Notes: a model not told the origin generated them from the sequence alone. Shown: positions 1-7,714, counted from the first letter of the stretch. The stretch is 13,062 nucleotides of DNA from Prevotellaceae bacterium UBA1787 (GCA_002315195.1 DCGD01000008.1:1-13062); one strand, 5' to 3'. Numbers and translations are program-made.

Positions 1-1
1 G

Positions 2-325
2 ACCACCTCATTCATCGGCTTGCCCACACCGGCTAACGCCTTGTTTTGGGGAGCTTTCATGATTGGCTTCCCAAATGACTGGCTGTGTACTAACGCTGGT
101 TTATTCATCATCCTGACACTGACAGCGCTTTCATGTTGGTTGTTGGTTAGCAATGTTCCCATGTTTGCCCTAAAGTTCAAAAATTTCTCGCTCCGCGACA
201 ACTGGCTTCGTTACATGTTTCTTGTAACATCGCTCATTCTTATTGTTTTACTCAAAATTCAGGGAATAGCGTGGGTCATCGTGTGGTATATCGTTTTGTC
301 CACTCTGACGCAAAAAAACAAATAA
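2..325 (+). CDS. pssA: CDP-diacylglycerol--serine O-phosphatidyltransferase, C-terminal part
   Basis: The open frame runs in from the left edge, so only about the last 107 residues are present. The visible part is strongly hydrophobic, with roughly three membrane segments after a short FIGLPTPANALFW stretch, and a short loop containing PMFALKFKNFS between the second and third. That segment, and the small charged tail QKNK, match what I remember of Bacteroidales PssA. The family makes phosphatidylserine from CDP-diacylglycerol and serine in the inner membrane, the first step to phosphatidylethanolamine. The catalytic CDP-alcohol phosphatidyltransferase motif (DG..AR..G..D...D) would lie upstream and cannot be checked here. 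The DUF4834 gene that follows is the usual Bacteroidales neighbour, which supports the call. A TTG codon at 20 is not a real start, because the frame is open to the edge. Confidence 0.75.
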   Translation, partial: TTSFIGLPTPANALFWGAFMIGFPNDWLCTNAGLFIILTLTALSCWLLVSNVPMFALKFKNFSLRDNWLRYMFLVTSLILIVLLKIQGIAWVIVWYIVLSTLTQKNK

Positions 326-362
326 TTTTTCCACGACCATTGAACGAAAAGGAAACTACGCC

Positions 363-578
363 ATGACAAAACTATTAGCATTAGCACTCGTCATTTACAT
401 ATTATACCGCTATTTCCGAAAGGCCGGCAACATATTCAAAACCATTACCGGTCAAACTTCAGAGGAAAACGACGAAAAGAGGGAAGCGAAATTTCAAAAT
501 AATGCACAGAAAAAGCGTAAGCGCAAATACAGCGAAGACGATGAGTATGTGGATTTTGAAGAAATAAATGACAAGTGA
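363..578 (+). CDS. DUF4834 family small membrane protein
   Basis: This is a 71-residue protein starting at ATG 363, 37 bases after the end of pssA and probably in the same transcript. Residues about 3-17 (LLALALVIYILYRYF) form one membrane helix. The rest is soluble and highly charged, with a lysine/arginine cluster (KKRKRKY, about residues 50-56) and an acidic tail (EDDEYVDFEEINDK). The single N-terminal anchor followed by a charged cytoplasmic tail fits DUF4834, a Bacteroidetes family often found next to pssA. Function is unknown; a role near phospholipid synthesis would be inference from position only. Confidence 0.7.
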   Translation: MTKLLALALVIYILYRYFRKAGNIFKTITGQTSEENDEKREAKFQNNAQKKRKRKYSEDDEYVDFEEINDK

Positions 579-633
579 TTCAGTACCCGCTGTTTTTTTT
601 GTCTTACTCTCGTCACATTATTATCCTTTTTAT

Positions 634-664
634 TTTGTCAATTCAAAAAAAAATCGTTCCTTTG
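634..664 (+). promoter_or_regulatory. Bacteroidetes-type promoter of rplS
   Basis: TTTG at 634-637 is followed after 19 bases by TTCCTTTG at 657-664. The Bacteroidetes sigma-ABfr consensus is TTTG, about 19-21 bases, TAnnTTTG, so only the A of TA is off. Transcription would start near 670, leaving a leader of about 87 bases before rplS. A short stem (CAGG near 690 with CCTG near 705) lies in that leader; it is too weak to call a ribosomal-protein leader RNA. Confidence 0.6.
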
Positions 665-756
665 CACTGCTTTTTGCGTAATCGCTGGCAGGATGCAGAG
701 TTCCCTGTTATGTTGCGCAGAATTGACAAAGAATCATTAAAACTCCACAATCAAGA

Positions 757-1131
757 ATGGAAGATTTCATCAAAATTGCCGAAGAGGCATTCAATCCCAA
801 AAACGAATTCCCTTCATTTCGTTCGGGCGACACAATTAACGTGGCTTACAAGATCATCGAAGGAAACAAGGAAAGAATTCAGGCTTACCGCGGTGTAGTA
901 ATCCGCATTTCCGGTCATGGTGACCAAAAACGCTTCACGGTTCGCAAAATGTCGGGCACGGTAGGTGTTGAACGCATTTTCCCCTACAACTCGCCAAACA
1001 TCGAAAGCATTACTATAGAGAAATATGGTAAGGTACGCCGTGCGAAATTGTATTATCTGCGTGAACTCACAGGTAAGAAAGCCCGCATAAAGGAAAGACG
1101 CGTCAACCTCAAAGACAAGGCGGAAAAATAG
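757..1131 (+). CDS. rplS: 50S ribosomal protein L19
   Basis: The 124-residue product matches bacterial L19 along its whole length. It has the N-terminal helix (FIKIAEEAF), the [10 protein letters not shown] strand, [13 protein letters not shown], then [19 protein letters not shown], and the basic end [21 protein letters not shown]19 lies at the interface between the 30S and 50S subunits. ATG 757 is chosen because it gives the usual L19 N-terminus; no Shine-Dalgarno is seen, as is normal in Bacteroidetes. The C-terminal tail [13 protein letters not shown] is slightly longer than in the shortest homologs. The gene is a single unit, with its own promoter upstream and a strong hairpin downstream. 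Confidence 0.97.
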   Translation: MEDFIKIAEEAFNPKNEFPSFRSGDTINVAYKIIEGNKERIQAYRGVVIRISGHGDQKRFTVRKMSGTVGVERIFPYNSPNIESITIEKYGKVRRAKLYYLRELTGKKARIKERRVNLKDKAEK

Positions 1132-1147
1132 TATCATAGAAACATCC

Positions 1148-1186
1148 ATTGCAAGACAGACATATCAATCTATGTTGTCTTGCAAT
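1148..1186 (+). terminator. Hairpin at the end of rplS
   Basis: ATTGCAAGACA and TGTCTTGCAAT form an 11-bp perfect stem. After a one-base bulge (G1159) the stem continues with ACATA/TATGT and closes on a 6-base loop. It begins 17 bases after the rplS stop. The downstream T content is modest, so it may act as a terminator or as an RNA-stabilising 3' end. Confidence 0.6.
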
Positions 1187-1380
1187 TGATTTCTAAAAAC
1201 AATAAGTCAATTTTTACAGCTACCTAAAATCACACAATCACAATCTGAAAAACTTAAAATCGCATTTATCACACATTTCTATAATAATCTTTAAACCTTT
1301 TATATTTATTCTTGTCTTACGGACGAATGGATAACGATGGATAAGTTGAGTGCGCAAACAGATGCGACAACTATTAACAT

Positions 1381-1412
1381 TCTGAATATTAACACAAGTA
1401 TAAATATATTTG
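1381..1412 (+). promoter_or_regulatory. Possible promoter of the outer-membrane barrel gene
   Basis: TATATTTG at 1405-1412 matches TAnnTTTG exactly, with TCTG at 1381-1384 in the -33 position after 20 bases (one mismatch to TTTG). Transcription would start only about 12 bases before the ATG at 1430. The short leader is a reason for caution, but the VTC gene downstream would have a similarly short one. Confidence 0.4.
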
Positions 1413-1429
1413 ATAAACGGAAGACCAAC

Positions 1430-4381
1430 ATGAAGAGATTACAATTTCTATTAATCACGCTATTGGTTTGGATGAATCTCCAAGCCCAGGATTTCTTCAT
1501 AACAGGAAATGTCACTGATAAAAGCAACGGACAGCCCATCGAAATGGCAGCGGTCAGGGTCATGAAAAAAGACAGCAGTTTCGTGACGGGCGCAAGCGCC
1601 AACCTCGAAGGAACATTCAAGATTTCAATGAAAAAAGAAGGGGAATACATTCTCAAGTTCTCTTTCCTTGGTTATATTCCCACATACAAGAATATTACGC
1701 TCACCAAGCAAAACCCCACGCTATCCGTTGGCACGGTCAGTCTTGCCACAAACGACCACATGATCGATGAAGCAACGGTCAAGACTAAAGTGGCGAAATT
1801 GGAAATGCGCGGTGACACTTTTGTGTATAACGTGGCTGCATATCGCGTTCCCGAAGGCGCCACATTGGAAGCCCTCATCGATAAATTGCCGGGTGCGGAG
1901 GTAGATGACAACGGCGGCATCAAACTTAATGGAAAAAACGTCAGCGAAATACGCGTGGACGGAAAGGATTTCTTCAAGGGTGACACGAAAGTGGCCATGA
2001 AGAATGTCCCCGTCACCCTCATCGACAAAGTGAAGGCGTATGACATGCAAAGCGACTACACCAAAGAAACGGGTATTGATGACGGCAATGAGAAAACGGT
2101 GCTTGACCTTATGATGAAACAGAAACTGAAGAGTTCCTGGTTCTCAAATATCGATTTGGCATACGGTAACCGCGACCGCTACTCAGGCAATCTTTTTGCA
2201 AACCGTTTCGATGATGTAAGCCGCATTTCCGCATTCGCATCAGCCAACAACGTAAATGACCAACGTTTCCGCGGCGGAGGTCCTGGTTTCCGCGGCGGTG
2301 GAGGCGGTGGAGGCGGCCTCGTTGCAAACAAGAATATCGGCATCGATGGACTTTGGAACAACGGTAAAAAAGAAGATGAAGGCGGCTATTTTCAAATCAA
2401 CGGAAATGTGCGTTACAGCCATAGCAGTTCTGAAAGAGAATCGAGGAGCAACTCCGAGACATTCTTGAACGCAGGAAAGTCTAGTTCTTTCAGCAACAGC
2501 GAAAGCCACAATTTCGGTCACAGCACCAACTATAACATGGATTTAAACTTACGTTGGAAACCTGACTCCATGACCACGATATATATACGTCCGGGATATA
2601 GCCATGTGGAGTCAAACTCAAACGGAAACAGTGTCTCAGCCACTTTCAATTCCGATCCTTACAACGTCAGCAAAAACCCTTTGGATTCCATGTTTTTGAG
2701 TAGTACAGCCATTAACGTTCCCCCCGCATTGGCAGCAATTGCAGTCAACAAAAATAGGAGACAAAGCCTTTCTGATAGCAAAGACAACAATGCAAGTGTG
2801 GATGCGGGCGTAACGCGCAGACTAAGTAAGAAAGGTCGTAGCATAGGCGTTGATGTCAGTTATAATTACAAAAAGGGTGAAAACCATAATTACAACATCT
2901 CCGACATATACTATTTCAAGACGCAGAAACAAACGTACAACAACCAATATACGACATCGCCAACGAAAAACTGGGGTTATGGCACCCGTATAAGTTATTC
3001 TGAACCCATCATCAAGAATGTTTTCTTTCAGGGATCTTATTTCTACGGATATGATTTCAATGACCGCGACCGCTCTTTGTACCAATTGGATTCGCTTGCT
3101 TCGTGGGGTGTTGGAAACATACACCCGATAGGAACGCTGCCACAAGGGGACTCGCTGAATTGGACGCTGAACATGGTAAACAGCCAATATGCCACATATA
3201 GAAACTACACACATCGCGCAAACGTGGGTTTCAGATGGGTAAACGACAAAGTAAATTTCAATATTGGTGTAAACTTGCAACCACAGAAGACCAAGCTGGA
3301 CTACAAGAAACACAATCTTGACACAACGGTTACAAGAAAAGTGTTCAACATAGCACCCAACATCAGACTGCGCTATACATTCTCAAAATATAGTAGATTG
3401 GAACTAAGATACCGTGGTTCTTCTTCACAACCTTCCATGACCGACCTTTTGGATGTGACAGACACCAGCGACCCATTGAATGTCACCAAGGGTAATCCGG
3501 GGTTGAAACCATCATGGTCCAACAATTTCAATTTCAATTATAACAATTATTGGACTGAATACCAACGCAGTGTATATTCATACGCAGGTTTCTCCCAAAC
3601 ATCGAACAGCATCAGCAATGCCGTTGTATATGACGAAACGACAGGTAAGAGAACTTCTCAGCCCGAAAACATCAATGGCAACTGGAACATGTGGGCGGGT
3701 ATTGGAATGAACACGGCTTTCGGCAGTGACAAGTCTTTCAATTTTTCAACTAACACCGATGGAGGTTTCAACCATAGGGTTGGCTACATCAGCACGGGTA
3801 ATGCCAGCAGTCAGAGAAATACGATGAAGACATTTAACATCGGTGAGAGAATACGCACTTCTTATAGGTCTGATTTCTTTGAAATAGGCATTAACGGAAG
3901 TGTAAATTATGACCACTCGCGTTCCGAACTGCAAGAACAGAACAATCTTGACACCTGGACTTTCGCATACGGTGGAAGTATTCAATACAATACCACATGG
4001 AACATGAGTTTCTCATCGGACATCGCCATGAACAGCCGACGAGGTTTCAACGATGCTTCAATGAACACGAACGAACTCATTTGGAACGTACAGCTTGCGC
4101 AAAGTTTCTTCAAGAACAATGCAGGTACATTGAGCCTTCAGATATATGACCTCTTGCACCAGCAAAGCAACATCAGCAGAACCATTAATTCACTGTCACG
4201 CAGCGATACCTGGACAAATGGCATCCACAGTTATTTCATGGTACATTTCATCTACAAACTCAACCTGTTTGGAGGTGCAAACGGAAGAATAGGCAGAGGC
4301 GGCGGAATGGGTCCGGGTGGCGGCGGCAGAGGCGGCATGGGACCCGGCATGCGAATGGGTGGCGGCGGAGGTCGCGGATAA
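1430..4381 (+). CDS. Outer-membrane TonB-receptor-like barrel (carboxypeptidase-regulatory domain plus OMP_b-brl_3)
   Basis: This is a 983-residue protein. ATG 1430 is chosen because it begins a clear signal peptide (MKRLQFLLITLLVWMNLQAQ, cleavage after about residue 21); the frame is open back to 1337, but that part has no signal. Residues about 24-105 look like a CarboxypepD_reg beta-sandwich (ITGNVTDKSNGQPIEMAAVRV, then GYIPTYKNITL). Residues about 115-230 are plug-like (LPGAEVDDNGGIKLNGK, VDGKDFFKGD, KVKAYD). From about 240 to 945 there are alternating aromatic/polar strands typical of a large outer-membrane barrel of the OMP_b-brl_3 type. A glycine-rich run sits near residues 278-296. 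A tail rich in Gly, Met and Arg (about 945-983) follows the last likely strand (YFMVHFIYKLNLF). The protein probably sits in the outer membrane and takes up or handles an unknown ligand. There is no SusD-like partner, so a SusC role is unlikely. It is transcribed alone, with an intrinsic terminator after it. Confidence 0.85.
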   Translation: MKRLQFLLITLLVWMNLQAQDFFITGNVTDKSNGQPIEMAAVRVMKKDSSFVTGASANLEGTFKISMKKEGEYILKFSFLGYIPTYKNITLTKQNPTLSVGTVSLATNDHMIDEATVKTKVAKLEMRGDTFVYNVAAYRVPEGATLEALIDKLPGAEVDDNGGIKLNGKNVSEIRVDGKDFFKGDTKVAMKNVPVTLIDKVKAYDMQSDYTKETGIDDGNEKTVLDLMMKQKLKSSWFSNIDLAYGNRDRYSGNLFANRFDDVSRISAFASANNVNDQRFRGGGPGFRGGGGGGGGLVANKNIGIDGLWNNGKKEDEGGYFQINGNVRYSHSSSERESRSNSETFLNAGKSSSFSNSESHNFGHSTNYNMDLNLRWKPDSMTTIYIRPGYSHVESNSNGNSVSATFNSDPYNVSKNPLDSMFLSSTAINVPPALAAIAVNKNRRQSLSDSKDNNASVDAGVTRRLSKKGRSIGVDVSYNYKKGENHNYNISDIYYFKTQKQTYNNQYTTSPTKNWGYGTRISYSEPIIKNVFFQGSYFYGYDFNDRDRSLYQLDSLASWGVGNIHPIGTLPQGDSLNWTLNMVNSQYATYRNYTHRANVGFRWVNDKVNFNIGVNLQPQKTKLDYKKHNLDTTVTRKVFNIAPNIRLRYTFSKYSRLELRYRGSSSQPSMTDLLDVTDTSDPLNVTKGNPGLKPSWSNNFNFNYNNYWTEYQRSVYSYAGFSQTSNSISNAVVYDETTGKRTSQPENINGNWNMWAGIGMNTAFGSDKSFNFSTNTDGGFNHRVGYISTGNASSQRNTMKTFNIGERIRTSYRSDFFEIGINGSVNYDHSRSELQEQNNLDTWTFAYGGSIQYNTTWNMSFSSDIAMNSRRGFNDASMNTNELIWNVQLAQSFFKNNAGTLSLQIYDLLHQQSNISRTINSLSRSDTWTNGIHSYFMVHFIYKLNLFGGANGRIGRGGGMGPGGGGRGGMGPGMRMGGGGGRG

Positions 4382-4441
4382 TACCACAACTTTTCATTCA
4401 GAACATTTTTTTCATATCATAAGTTCATTTTGTTTTTTGTA

Positions 4442-4472
4442 AGAGGCCGTTGTGAAACGCCCTCTTTTTTTT
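4442..4472 (+). terminator. Intrinsic terminator of the barrel gene
   Basis: AGAGG and CCTCT pair, then after a C-C mismatch CGTT pairs with AACG around a GTGA loop. Seven Ts follow (4466-4472). This is a classic rho-independent shape, 60 bases after the stop at 4381. The remaining gap up to the VTC promoter at 4627 is AT-rich; apart from a 5-bp TGCCA/TGGCA repeat near 4510-4529 I see nothing in it. Confidence 0.8.
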
Positions 4473-4626
4473 ACGTGACAAAATAATACTTTACCATAAA
4501 AAAAAACTTGCCAACTTTCATTCTGGCATGGTGACTTTATTTCAAATGTACGAAATATGAACCGCAATGCCGAAACAAAAACAACAAGAACATAATATAA
4601 TTCTCCTAAATTTTTCGATAGAAATA

Positions 4627-4658
4627 TTTGCCCACTTATAACATTTATACTAACTTTG
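4627..4658 (+). promoter_or_regulatory. Promoter of the VTC operon
   Basis: TTTG at 4627-4630 and TAACTTTG at 4651-4658 are separated by 20 bases: a perfect match to the Bacteroidetes consensus. Transcription should start near 4664-4666. This excludes the TTG codon at 4628 as a start, because it lies in the -33 element. The surrounding ACTAACTTTGTTGC is nearly repeated before the second unit at 7139-7152. Confidence 0.75.
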
Positions 4659-4675
4659 TTGCCAAATTTACAACA

Positions 4676-5476
4676 GTGTCAGACACCATCGAAACAATTG
4701 ACGACAGACTTCTTCAAGCCATGAGCGAAATGCCCACCATTACGTTAGACGAAATGGGTAAAATTAGGCTTATGAACCGTACAGATACAAAATTCCTTAC
4801 GAACAAGGAAACATTAATCCGAATTTTGACCTTGGCCAAGGGTGAATACTATGCGCAAGAAATCAATGGCAAACGTATCGCACATTACAGAACGACCTAT
4901 TGGGATTTTGACGACCACCGTTTCTACACCATGCATGAACATGGTCATAAACCCAGGATGAAAGTCCGCGTGCGCACATACGAAGATTCTAACGGGCTTA
5001 CCTACCTTGAAATCAAGCGCAAGGACAACAAAGGAAAAACTAGAAAGGTACGCACAAAAGTGAAATCCCAAACCGAACTTGTAGAAAGCGGAGGAGACAC
5101 GTTCCTATACCAAAGCACAGGCATTCGTTTGGAAACCATCCATCCATGCCTGCAAAACTATTTCAAGAGAATCACTTTGGTCAACAAGGGGATGACTGAA
5201 CGTCTTACCATAGATTTCGACATTCAATACACTAATTTTGAAACGGACAGAAAAGCGGATTCCGAAAACCTTGTCATTGTTGAACTAAAGCGCGATGGGC
5301 TTGTGTATTCGCCCATAAAAGAGATTTTGCGCATCCTGCGCATCCGACCAAAAGGATACAGCAAATACATCATGGGGTCCATCTTCACCAATCCTTCACT
5401 GAAATTCAACCGTCTAAAGCCACGTCTTGTACAATTAAGAAAAATCAATTCTCAAAAATTAAATAACACTTTATGA
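4676..5476 (+). CDS. VTC-type polyphosphate polymerase domain protein
   Basis: The product is 266 residues from GTG 4676; ATG 4721 (15 residues shorter) is the alternative. GTG is preferred because the residues between the two (ETIDDRLLQA) read like a normal N-terminal helix and it lies just after the predicted transcription start. The fold is the triphosphate-tunnel type: RTDTKF (residues 35-40), the basic strand RMKVRVRTY (94-102), LEIKRKDNKGKTRK (111-124), RLTIDFD (176-182), VELKRDG (202-208) and the final YSKYIMGS (228-235). These alternating Lys/Arg and Glu positions line the tunnel in the yeast Vtc4 catalytic domain, which makes polyphosphate from ATP with a divalent metal. No membrane segment or signal is seen, so the enzyme is cytoplasmic. 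It overlaps the next gene by four bases (ATGA), suggesting coupled translation and a shared complex. That the product is polyphosphate is inferred from the family. Confidence 0.85.
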   Translation: MSDTIETIDDRLLQAMSEMPTITLDEMGKIRLMNRTDTKFLTNKETLIRILTLAKGEYYAQEINGKRIAHYRTTYWDFDDHRFYTMHEHGHKPRMKVRVRTYEDSNGLTYLEIKRKDNKGKTRKVRTKVKSQTELVESGGDTFLYQSTGIRLETIHPCLQNYFKRITLVNKGMTERLTIDFDIQYTNFETDRKADSENLVIVELKRDGLVYSPIKEILRILRIRPKGYSKYIMGSIFTNPSLKFNRLKPRLVQLRKINSQKLNNTL

Positions 5477-6159
5477 TAACGCTTAATTTAATCGCCCAAA
5501 ATTTTTTGGCCATTTTAGAAAACACCATGTGGATTGATGTGCCGGCACTTACTATGATGCTGTGCCGTTTCGCACTCAATTTGATTGCAGTTTGGATAAT
5601 CGTTCATTTCTTCTATTATAAGAAAAGCAAGAGGCGCGACTATTATTTCACGTTCATATTGATTTCCGTCAGCATTTTCATGCTGATATATTTGATGGAC
5701 GGGTCAAAGATGAAGATTGGAGCGGCGCTCGGTTTGTTCGCGGTCTTTGGTATCCTGCGATACAGAACAGAAGCGGTTCCCATCAGAGAAATGACCTACT
5801 TGTTTTTCCTTGTAGCTTTAAGCGTCGTAAATGGAATGGCTGCCAAAGTCAGCGTGGTGGAACTTCTCGCCGCAAACCTAATATTCATAGCCTCTGTCGC
5901 AGTATGTGAAAGCAACCTCTTGGTTAAACAAAGCAACTGCAAATTTGTGCGCTATGACAACATCGCACTGATTGTGCCAGAAAGAAGAGAAGAAATGAAA
6001 GCAGACCTTGAAAAGCGTCTTGGACTTAAAATTGAAAATATTGAAATAGGTACAGTTGATTTTCTACGCGACATCGCACTTGTAAAAGTATATTATAAAA
6101 ATCCCGCAGGATCAAACACCGCGGATAGCATAACCAAATTACCTAAACAATATGAGTAA
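5473..6159 (+). CDS. DUF4956 family inner-membrane protein
   Basis: This 228-residue protein has about four to five membrane segments: residues 29-49, 57-75, a glycine-rich one at 81-95, 107-125 and 127-146. The conserved-looking stretch GAALGLFAVFGILRYRTE (83-100) joins the third segment to a basic loop and is the best signature of DUF4956. A soluble C-terminal part (about 150-228) has a beta-alpha-beta look (IALIVPERREEMKADLEKRL, then VKVYY) and should be cytoplasmic. Start and stop overlap the VTC gene (ATGA) and the next gene. DUF4956 proteins often accompany VTC-domain enzymes in bacteria, and eukaryotic VTC enzymes also work with a membrane part. I infer that this protein anchors the polymerase or moves its product across the membrane; this is not shown by the sequence. 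Confidence 0.8.
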   Translation: MITLNLIAQNFLAILENTMWIDVPALTMMLCRFALNLIAVWIIVHFFYYKKSKRRDYYFTFILISVSIFMLIYLMDGSKMKIGAALGLFAVFGILRYRTEAVPIREMTYLFFLVALSVVNGMAAKVSVVELLAANLIFIASVAVCESNLLVKQSNCKFVRYDNIALIVPERREEMKADLEKRLGLKIENIEIGTVDFLRDIALVKVYYKNPAGSNTADSITKLPKQYE

Positions 6160-7015
6160 ACAAAAATTATTCACAGGATTATTGCTCGCGTTTTGCAGTT
6201 TTCTTCCAGTACAGGCAGATACATTCGGGATATGGACAGACGCGGAATTTGCACATGACATTGGGAAAACTGGTCTTGGACTCGATGTTGATTTAGGGTT
6301 CCGCGCAGGCAACAACCTTAAGAACGTGGACCGTTGGCATGCGGGAATTGCTTTGAATTATGACTTGCTGAGATTTCTTAAGATAGGTGGTGGCTACACA
6401 TATATGTATTCCTATTCACCCACAACGCAAGAAACAAAATTCAAAAAAGATGATGATGGGCAAACCATTATGGGGGAAGACGGAAAACCCGTTTACAGTG
6501 GTTATAATATCACCAATGGATATTGGCGCAGCAAAAACCGTTTTCACATAGACTTGAAAGGTGAACACACATTCGGGCGATTCACCATTTCTCTGCGCGA
6601 ACGCTACCAGGCTACCATTTTCAACAGCACATCGACCTCAGAACACAAATATCGGTTCAATACCATCATTGACCCTCAAGGAAACAAAGAATACAAATTG
6701 AAACCGGGTTATCCCGAACATGACATCGATGCAAAAAAACACAAGACAACCCATTACCTTCGTTCAAAGCTTGAAATCGACTACAACATTCCAAAGTGCA
6801 AGGTCAATCCATACGCATGGGTAATGCTCAGCAACAACCTCTCCAACGGTTTCTCAACGGACAAGCACCGTTACAGCGTTGGTGCGGATTGGAAAATACA
6901 AAAAAGAATGCACCTCTCCTTCGGTTACGTATATAGCCGCGGAAACGATGACGATGAAGATGGCAGACTGCACGCTATTGAAATTTCGTACAAAATCAAA
7001 GGTTTGTTCTTCTAA
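6152..7015 (+). CDS. DUF2490-like outer-membrane beta-barrel protein
   Basis: This is a 287-residue protein starting at ATG 6152 inside the end of the DUF4956 gene (8-base overlap, different frame). Residues 1-22 are a signal peptide, cut after VQA. The rest alternates aromatic and polar residues in strands (WHAGIALNYDLLRFLKIGGGYTYMYSYS, here quoted as motif WHAGIALNYDLLRFLK then GGGYTYMYSYS), with charged loops near residues 95-115 and 185-200. It ends in ISYKIKGLFF, with the terminal phenylalanine expected for recognition by the BAM machinery. This fits DUF2490, a predicted outer-membrane barrel of about 12 strands. Tight linkage to a polyphosphate polymerase and its membrane partner suggests a job in the same pathway at the outer membrane, possibly as a channel or anchor; that part is inference. 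Confidence 0.75.
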   Translation: MSKQKLFTGLLLAFCSFLPVQADTFGIWTDAEFAHDIGKTGLGLDVDLGFRAGNNLKNVDRWHAGIALNYDLLRFLKIGGGYTYMYSYSPTTQETKFKKDDDGQTIMGEDGKPVYSGYNITNGYWRSKNRFHIDLKGEHTFGRFTISLRERYQATIFNSTSTSEHKYRFNTIIDPQGNKEYKLKPGYPEHDIDAKKHKTTHYLRSKLEIDYNIPKCKVNPYAWVMLSNNLSNGFSTDKHRYSVGADWKIQKRMHLSFGYVYSRGNDDDEDGRLHAIEISYKIKGLFF

Positions 7016-7045
7016 CAAATTTATACTCGATGCACATTAGAATTG

Positions 7046-7074
7046 GCGGATACCATTGTTGGTATTCGCTTTTT
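7046..7074 (+). terminator. Intrinsic terminator of the VTC operon
   Basis: GCGGATACCA pairs with TGGTATTCGC (10 bp including one G-T pair) around a TTGT loop, followed by five Ts (7070-7074). It lies 30 bases after the DUF2490 stop and closes the three-gene operon. Confidence 0.85.
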
Positions 7075-7106
7075 CTTGTTATTAAATTATTTTATGAAAA
7101 AAAAAG

Positions 7107-7148
7107 TTGAGAAACACTACATTCTTCAAAATCTTTGGACTAACTTTG
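7107..7148 (+). promoter_or_regulatory. Probable promoter of the secreted-protein unit
   Basis: TAACTTTG at 7141-7148 is an exact -7 element, within ACTAACTTTGTAGC, which matches the VTC promoter region at 13 of 14 bases. A good -33 element at the right distance is missing. An alternative is TTG at 7107-7109, 20 bases, then AATCTTTG at 7130-7137. The two may overlap. The leader to the ATG at 7205 is about 50 bases. Confidence 0.55.
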
Positions 7149-7204
7149 TAGCGTTTATATGGTAATTATATTTAGTTCAAAATAACACGAAAAAATTAAT
7201 CAAT

Positions 7205-7684
7205 ATGAAAGCAAATTTACGTTTATTCTTTACTGTATGCCTTACTTGCATCGTAATTTCCGCGTCCGCTGCAGACAAATTCAAGTATCTCACTTTCAAG
7301 GAAACAACAGGAACAGAAACCAGTTATAGTTTGAAAGGCGGACTAAACATGACTTTTGACAAGGGATATGTCAACGTCAAGAATAGCGATGGAACCAAGC
7401 GCATCAACCTCAAGAGACTTTCCCAAATGTTCTTTACCGAAGGGCCTACCGCCACTAAAGACATCACGACGGAAGATGGTATCCAATTCAAAAGCAATGG
7501 TTCCACGTTCACTGTTGTTGCACCGGTTGGAACAAAAATTGTCGTATGCAACGTGAATGGCATCGGCAAGAGCTTTACTACTACGGAAAAAGAAACCAAC
7601 ATTGAATTGGAAGGCGAAAAAGGCGACTTCATCATCAATGCCTCATTCGGTGACTTGAACAAAACGGTGAAAATACAAAAATAA
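7205..7684 (+). CDS. Small secreted protein of unknown function
   Basis: This 159-residue protein has a signal peptide at residues 1-23 (ending ISASA, cleavage before ADKF). The mature part is predicted all-beta. It begins with a segment of the kind common in Prevotella secreted proteins (KYLTFKETTGTETSYSL, then INLKRLSQMFFTEG). The last 55 or so residues (from VVAPVGTKIVVCNVNG to FGDLNKTVKIQK) have the spacing of a short sorting-type tail domain: a strand, a turn with G, a strand, a hydrophobic pair, a final strand with basic residues. A type IX secretion role is only a possibility. The gene lies 30 bases before the beta-helix gene and is likely co-transcribed with it. It may be a partner or chaperone of that protein; I do not recognise a named family. 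Confidence 0.6.
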   Translation: MKANLRLFFTVCLTCIVISASAADKFKYLTFKETTGTETSYSLKGGLNMTFDKGYVNVKNSDGTKRINLKRLSQMFFTEGPTATKDITTEDGIQFKSNGSTFTVVAPVGTKIVVCNVNGIGKSFTTTEKETNIELEGEKGDFIINASFGDLNKTVKIQK

Positions 7685-7714
7685 TTGATTTTCAGCAAAC
7701 AAGAAATATTTTCG

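Noticed and set aside
578..600. Terminator after the DUF4834 gene (CAG/CTG followed by eight Ts)
   Set aside because: The stem is only three base pairs, too weak to call.
671..756. L19 autoregulatory leader RNA before rplS
   Set aside because: Only a 4-5 bp stem could be drawn in the leader, and no known leader motif was recognised.
575..898. Open frame of about 107 codons overlapping the start of rplS
   Set aside because: It runs through the rplS promoter and into rplS in another frame, and its product has no recognisable pattern.
1337..1429. Upstream start for the barrel protein
   Set aside because: It would put 31 unrelated polar residues before an obvious signal peptide; the exact TAnnTTTG element at 1405-1412 also lies inside this stretch.
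2262..2320. Glycine-codon repeats in the barrel gene as a tandem repeat locus
   Set aside because: The GGC/GGT/GGA codons are mixed and simply encode a glycine-rich segment; there is no uniform repeat unit.
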